DNA of 35,350 bases, from contig JAFAZE010000013.1 of assembly GCA_019239975.1 (NCBI GenBank), forward strand, positions 1 to 35,350, read 5' to 3'. Source of the stretch: Streptosporangiaceae bacterium (lineage in GTDB: Bacteria > Actinomycetota > Actinomycetes > Streptosporangiales > Streptosporangiaceae). This document shows, piece after piece, positions 31,853 through 35,350 of the stretch. Position 1 is the stretch's first letter. Each line of letters begins with the position of its first letter. The notes beneath the pieces are model-generated. The model was given only the letters and a program-made list of their open reading frames with translations, searched no databases and was not told where the DNA came from. Both the position numbers and the translations under genes were made by a program.

Positions 31853-31860
31853 AGGCAGGC

Positions 31861-33048
31861 ATGCAGTTCGGGATCTTCTCGGTCAGCGACATCACCCGGG
31901 ATCCCGTGTCCGGGCAGACGCCGAGCGAGGCGGAGCGGATCGACGCGATCGCGTCGATCGCGCGGAAGACCGAGGAGGCCGGGCTCGACGTTTTCGCGAT
32001 CGGTGAGCATCACAACCCCCCGTTCTTCTCGTCCAGCCCGGCGACGCTGCTGGCCTACGTCGCGGCGACCACCAAGAGGCTGATCGTCAGCACGGCCACG
32101 ACACTGATCACGACCAACGACCCGGTGCGCATCGCGGAGGAGTACGCGATGCTGCAGCACCTGTCGAAGGGGCGGATGGACCTGATGCTCGGCCGCGGCA
32201 ACACGGCGCCGGTGTACCCGTGGTTCGGCCAGGACATCCGCCAGGGCCTGCCGCTGGCGCTGGAGAACTACAACCTGCTGCACCGGCTGTGGCGGGAGGA
32301 CGTCGTGGACTGGAAGGGGAAGTACCGCACGCCGTTGCAGGGCTTCACGTCGATCCCGCGGCCGCTTGACGATGTGCCACCGTTCGTTTGGCACGGCTCG
32401 ATACGGACCCCCGAGATCGCCGAGCAGGCCGCTTACTACGGCGATGGCTTCTTCGCCAACAATATCTTCTGGCCGAAGGAGCACTACATGCGGCTGATCC
32501 GGTTCTACCGGCAGCGCTACGCCCACCACGGCCACGGCTCAGAACAGCAGGCGATCGTCGGCCTGGGCGGCCAGGCGTATATCGCGAAGAACTCGCAGGA
32601 CGCGAAGCGCGAGTTCCGCCCGTACTTCAGCGAGGCGCCGGTGTACGGGCATGGGCCGTCGATGGAGGACTTCATGGAGCTGACCCCGCTGTCGGTGGGC
32701 AGCCCCCAGGAGGTCATCGACAAGACCCTGACGTTCCGCGAGCACTTCGGCGACTACCAGCGCCAGCTGTTCCTCGTGGACCACGCCGGCCTGCCGCTGA
32801 AGACCGTGCTCGGCCAGCTCGAGCTGCTCGGCGAGGAGGTGGTGCCGGTGCTGCGCAAGGAGATCGCCGCCAGGCAGGACCCGCAGACCCCGGAGGCCCC
32901 CACGCACGCCAGCCTGGTCGGGGCCAAGTACGGTGACCGGGCGCCGCGCCAGCCGAGGCCGAACGCGAACCGAGGCGACAACGTGACGGGCGCGTCCCCC
33001 TACCAGGACACCGCCCCGGAGCTCGCCGCCGAGTACCCGGCCCCGTGA
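31861..33048 (+). CDS. FMN-dependent luciferase-like monooxygenase (CE1758-type)
   Basis: 395 residues with GGAGG 5 bases before the ATG. The bacterial-luciferase TIM barrel is shown by MQFGIFSVSDITRDP, FAIGEHHNPPFFSSSP, EEYAMLQHLSKGRMDLMLGR (20 residues) and PPFVWHGSIRTPEIAEQAA. This subfamily (CE1758 of Corynebacterium) works with a dedicated FMN reductase (CE1759), which is encoded two genes downstream. It uses reduced FMN and O2 to oxidise an unknown small molecule. The last ~60 residues are Pro/Ala-rich and disordered. The stop codon TGA shares one base with the next ATG (TGATG). Confidence 0.92.
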   Translation: MQFGIFSVSDITRDPVSGQTPSEAERIDAIASIARKTEEAGLDVFAIGEHHNPPFFSSSPATLLAYVAATTKRLIVSTATTLITTNDPVRIAEEYAMLQHLSKGRMDLMLGRGNTAPVYPWFGQDIRQGLPLALENYNLLHRLWREDVVDWKGKYRTPLQGFTSIPRPLDDVPPFVWHGSIRTPEIAEQAAYYGDGFFANNIFWPKEHYMRLIRFYRQRYAHHGHGSEQQAIVGLGGQAYIAKNSQDAKREFRPYFSEAPVYGHGPSMEDFMELTPLSVGSPQEVIDKTLTFREHFGDYQRQLFLVDHAGLPLKTVLGQLELLGEEVVPVLRKEIAARQDPQTPEAPTHASLVGAKYGDRAPRQPRPNANRGDNVTGASPYQDTAPELAAEYPAP

Positions 33049-33089
33049 TGGCTGGCCCAGTGATGGCTGGCCCCGTGATGGCTGACCCG
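33045..33089 (+). repeat. 15-bp repeat carrying start codons of the MarR gene
   Basis: GTGATGGCTGGCCCM occurs at 33045, 33060 and (with one change) 33075, followed by a degenerate GCGATGCCC. Each unit offers an in-frame ATG (33048, 33063, 33078, 33093), giving the N-terminal MAGPVMAGPVMADPAMPG. Confidence 0.9.
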
Positions 33090-33572
33090 GCGATGCCCGG
33101 CAGCGGGCAACTGGCCAACGACGCCTGGGAGGCGCTGCTGGCCGCCCACGCCGTGCTGATGAAGCGGTTCGCGGCCTCCGGGCTCTGGGAGGACATCTCC
33201 ATGCGTGAGTACGACGTGCTGTACACCCTGTCCAAGTGCCCCGGGCCTGTCCGCGTCAGTGAGCTGGACCATCACGTCCTGCTCAGCCAGCCGGCCCTGT
33301 CCCGCCTGGTGGACCGGCTGGCCGAGCGTGGCCTCATCGCGCGCCGGCCCGATCCCGCCGACGGGCGCGGTGTGCTGCTGTCGCTCACCGGGGCGGGCCG
33401 CGGGCTGCAGCGCCAGATCGGCCGCCGGCACGCCCGCGACGTCGCCGGGGCCATGACCGCCGCCCTGAACCGCGCCGAACTCCGCGAGCTGGAGGCGCTC
33501 TGCCGGAAGCTGGCCTGCCGGCCCGCCGCCGTGGCGGCCACCAACGACGAGAACGAGGACGCATCCCGATGA
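33048..33572 (+). CDS. MarR-family transcriptional regulator
   Basis: About 174 residues from ATG 33048, which overlaps the monooxygenase stop; ATGs at 33063, 33078 and 33093 are in-frame alternatives. The winged helix-turn-helix is clear: VRVSELDHHVLLSQPALSRL, VDRLAERGLIAR and the wing DPADGRGVLLSLT. It is flanked by dimerisation helices (DAWEALLAAHAVLMKRF and the C-terminal LEALCRKLA). There is a Cys in TLSKCPGP that could be redox-sensitive, though this is speculative. It probably represses its own operon through the palindrome at 31825-31852. It overlaps the next gene by 4 bp (ATGA). Confidence 0.9.
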   Translation: MAGPVMAGPVMADPAMPGSGQLANDAWEALLAAHAVLMKRFAASGLWEDISMREYDVLYTLSKCPGPVRVSELDHHVLLSQPALSRLVDRLAERGLIARRPDPADGRGVLLSLTGAGRGLQRQIGRRHARDVAGAMTAALNRAELRELEALCRKLACRPAAVAATNDENEDASR

Positions 33573-34243
33573 GCATCCCTGAGGAGACCGAGCCGCTGCG
33601 GCTCGTGGTGGTCAGCGCCGGAACCAGCGATCCCTCGTCGACCAGGCTGCTGGCCGACCGCACCGCCGAACGGACCGCCGCGCTGGCGGCCAGCCACCGG
33701 AAAACGGTGACGATCAGCGTCATCGAACTGCGCGAGATCTCCGCCGACATCTCAGCCGCCCTGGTGACCGAGCTGGTCACGCCGAAGCTGCGCAAGGCGG
33801 CCGGCATCCTCGGCGAAGCCGACGGCATCATCGCCGCCACCCCGGTCTACAAGGCCGGCCCCAGCGGCCTGTTCACCTCGTTCTTCCACGTCCTGGACAA
33901 CGACCTGCTCATCGGCAAGCCCGTGGTGCTCGCCGCGACCGCGGGAACCGCCCGGCACTCCCTGGTCGCGGACGACCAGATGCGCCCGCTGTTCGCCTAC
34001 CTGCGCACGATGACCGCCCCGACCTCCCTGTTCGCCGCCCCCGAGGACTGGAGCGACCCGGCGCTGAACGGGCGCGTCGACCGGGCCGCGCTCGAGCTCG
34101 TGCTGCTCATGGAGAGCGGCTTCGCCCGCAAGATCAGGGACGAGTCCTGGCAGAGCTACCAGCACTCCTACGGCAGCGCGGGCGGAGCCGAGGTCGCCAT
34201 CGACCTCGACACCGACCTCATGCGCCTGGCGACCGGCGGCTGA
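33569..34243 (+). CDS. NAD(P)H-dependent FMN reductase (CE1759-type)
   Basis: 224 residues. The flavodoxin-like fold begins LRLVVVSAGTSDPSSTRLLA, a phosphate-binding loop for FMN. ADGIIAATPVYKAGPSGLFT and FFHVLDNDLLIGKPVVLAAT follow, matching NADPH-dependent FMN reductases. It supplies reduced flavin to the luciferase-like monooxygenase encoded first in this operon, with the regulator sitting between the two enzyme genes. Translation is coupled to the MarR gene by ATGA overlap. A strong hairpin follows 33 bp after the stop. Confidence 0.92.
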   Translation: MSIPEETEPLRLVVVSAGTSDPSSTRLLADRTAERTAALAASHRKTVTISVIELREISADISAALVTELVTPKLRKAAGILGEADGIIAATPVYKAGPSGLFTSFFHVLDNDLLIGKPVVLAATAGTARHSLVADDQMRPLFAYLRTMTAPTSLFAAPEDWSDPALNGRVDRAALELVLLMESGFARKIRDESWQSYQHSYGSAGGAEVAIDLDTDLMRLATGG

Positions 34244-34275
34244 CCGGCCTGCACGCACACGCTGGAAGGTGCAAC

Positions 34276-34321
34276 CACCGTCCGTTCGGTTAAAAATCTC
34301 GAGTAAGCCGAACGGACGGTG
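34276..34321. terminator. Strong bidirectional hairpin terminator
   Basis: CACCGTCCGTTCGG (34276-34289) and CCGAACGGACGGTG (34308-34321) form a perfect 14-bp stem around an AT-rich 18-base loop. It lies between two convergent genes, the FMN reductase and the minus-strand secreted protein, and could end both transcripts. Confidence 0.75.
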
Positions 34322-34422
34322 CGCCGCGTTCTCAGCCGCACCAACCGTGCGCTCGCGGGAGATGACCCGCGGGCGGCCGGGGACCCCGGCCGCCCGCCGG
34401 CGAGCGTGGATTACAGCGTGGA

Positions 34423-35350
34423 TTACGAGGTGGCGACGTCGTCGTACTCGGTGGCCGTCGGGTCGCCCGGGTAGTTGTCGTCGTGGCTGGTCAGGGTCAG
34501 CGTGTAGGAATGGCCCGCGGTGATCGAGGCGGTCACCTGCTTCCACCCGCTGCTGGGGTTGACGCAGGTGCGCGGCAGCACGGTGGTGGTGGTGCCGCTG
34601 GTGTTGTCCCGCAGGGTCGCGGTCGCCCAGTCGTACGTCACGGTGTCCGGGCAGGTCACGTCGTACCAGAAGGTCACGTGGCTGGAGCCGGACGGCGCGG
34701 TGAAGGTCTGGGCGATCGAGGAGCTGCCGTTGGTCGGCGAGCCCGGGTTCCCCAGCAGGGCGGCGTACTTGCCGCTGTGCGGGCTGGTCGTGGTGACGGT
34801 GTGCGCGGCCCCGGAGGCGGTCCAGCCGGACAGGCTGCCGGTCTCGAAGCCGCCGTTGGCGATCGCGTTGCCGCCACCGCCGCCGGAGGAGCTGATCGTC
34901 CAGCTGAAGCTCGCCGAGCCGCTGGCTCCGGTCGTGTCCTTGGCGGTCACCGTGACGGTGGAGGTCCCCGCCGTGGTGGGCGTGCCGGAGATCAGTCCGG
35001 AGGAACTGATCGCCAGGCCCGCGGGCAGTCCGGTGGCCGAGTAGGTGAGCGTCTGGCCGGAGGCCGAGTCGCTGGCGCTGATCTGCAGGCTGACCGCGGT
35101 GCCCACGGTTCCCGTCTGGTTACCGGGGTTGGTGACGGTGACCGTGTTGCCCGTGCTCCCGTTGGACACGATCGCGTGGCTGGCCTCACAGGTCCCGGCG
35201 CCGCTGTTGCCGTCGTTGGCCCAGGTGGTCTGCATGGCGAAGGTGCCGGTGGCGGTGGTCAGGTCGAAGGAGCCGCCGCTGGTGCCGGGGGTGATCCAGG
35301 CGCACTTGTCGCCGGTCTCGTTGCCGCTGGAGTCGGTCCAGCCGCCGGCC
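34423..35350 (-). CDS. Secreted protein with putative-Ig (He_PIG) domain, 5' end outside window
   Basis: The last ~309 residues of a larger protein; the frame stays open to the right edge (reading GGWTDSSGNETGDKCAWITP there). An internal Met at 35235 is not the start. After that comes a region with AMQTTWANDGNSGAGTCEAS, then a putative Ig domain (VTVTNPGNQTGTVGTAVSLQ ... LPAGLAISSSGLISGTPTTA), a GGGGG linker and a C-terminal jelly-roll-like module (NGGFETGSLSGWTASG ... HVTFWYDVTCPD). The Thr/Ser/Gly-rich composition and linker are typical of exported actinobacterial enzymes or adhesion-like proteins. The C-terminal module is probably carbohydrate-binding. The catalytic part, if any, lies outside the window. 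Confidence 0.8.
   Translation of the reverse strand, partial: AGGWTDSSGNETGDKCAWITPGTSGGSFDLTTATGTFAMQTTWANDGNSGAGTCEASHAIVSNGSTGNTVTVTNPGNQTGTVGTAVSLQISASDSASGQTLTYSATGLPAGLAISSSGLISGTPTTAGTSTVTVTAKDTTGASGSASFSWTISSSGGGGGNAIANGGFETGSLSGWTASGAAHTVTTTSPHSGKYAALLGNPGSPTNGSSSIAQTFTAPSGSSHVTFWYDVTCPDTVTYDWATATLRDNTSGTTTTVLPRTCVNPSSGWKQVTASITAGHSYTLTLTSHDDNYPGDPTATEYDDVATS

Overview
The window is very GC-rich, with strong third-position GC bias, GTG and ATG starts, and many 1-34 bp gene overlaps. Together with a conservon-type histidine kinase and roadblock pair, KstR-like TetR regulators, an EthA-like Baeyer-Villiger monooxygenase and a CE1758/CE1759-type flavin pair, this points to a high-GC actinobacterium, plausibly a soil filamentous one (Streptosporangiales-like; the exact order is an inference). 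No rRNA, tRNA, CRISPR array or intact insertion sequence was seen.

Layout. 1-543: tail of an unrecognised reading frame, a dispersed repeat and small repeats. 544-4646 (minus): a Q/N/Y/G-rich prion-like protein, a roadblock protein (CvnB-like) and a large conservon sensor kinase (CvnA-like); the usual DUF742 and GTPase partners are absent. 5038-6624: a solitary extracellular solute-binding lipoprotein. 6692-8940: a decayed GH3 beta-glucosidase with CBM6 and PA14 modules. 9096-11008 (minus): a NarL-type two-component system. 11188-12762: an ArnT/PMT-like membrane glycosyltransferase whose 3' end runs into a low-complexity tract that reiterates its last codons. 13166-13494: a broken GH64 beta-1,3-glucanase remnant. 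13521-19653: a divergent TetR gene, then a tightly packed oxidation operon (P450, SDR, Baeyer-Villiger monooxygenase, GAF membrane protein, 53-residue protein, second TetR), with two tandem GGTAC-N6-GTACC operator-like sites in the divergent promoter.

19553-29754 is the most unusual region. Five minus-strand genes, each overlapping the next by exactly 4 bp, encode a HyuA/acetone-carboxylase-beta-like protein, a HyuB/acetone-carboxylase-alpha-like protein with an apparent gamma-like C-terminal domain, an acyl-CoA ligase, a divergent B12-dependent acyl-CoA mutase large subunit, and a single polypeptide that joins a cobalamin-binding domain to a short-chain dehydrogenase. A second SDR is divergent, across a near-perfect palindrome. 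The set suggests this sequence: alcohol to ketone (SDR), ATP-dependent carboxylation (HyuA/HyuB), CoA activation (ligase), radical carbon-skeleton rearrangement (mutase plus B12 domain), then reduction or oxidation by the fused SDR. The substrate is unknown. The mutase lacks the residues that define methylmalonyl-CoA mutase specificity, so this looks like an uncharacterised catabolic route, possibly linked to the neighbouring P450/BVMO operon.

29755-35350: a MecA_N-type penicillin-binding protein; a flavin monooxygenase - MarR - FMN reductase operon with a perfect 12-bp palindrome touching its Shine-Dalgarno sequence; a strong hairpin terminator; and the 3' part of a secreted, putative-Ig-containing protein that runs off the right edge.
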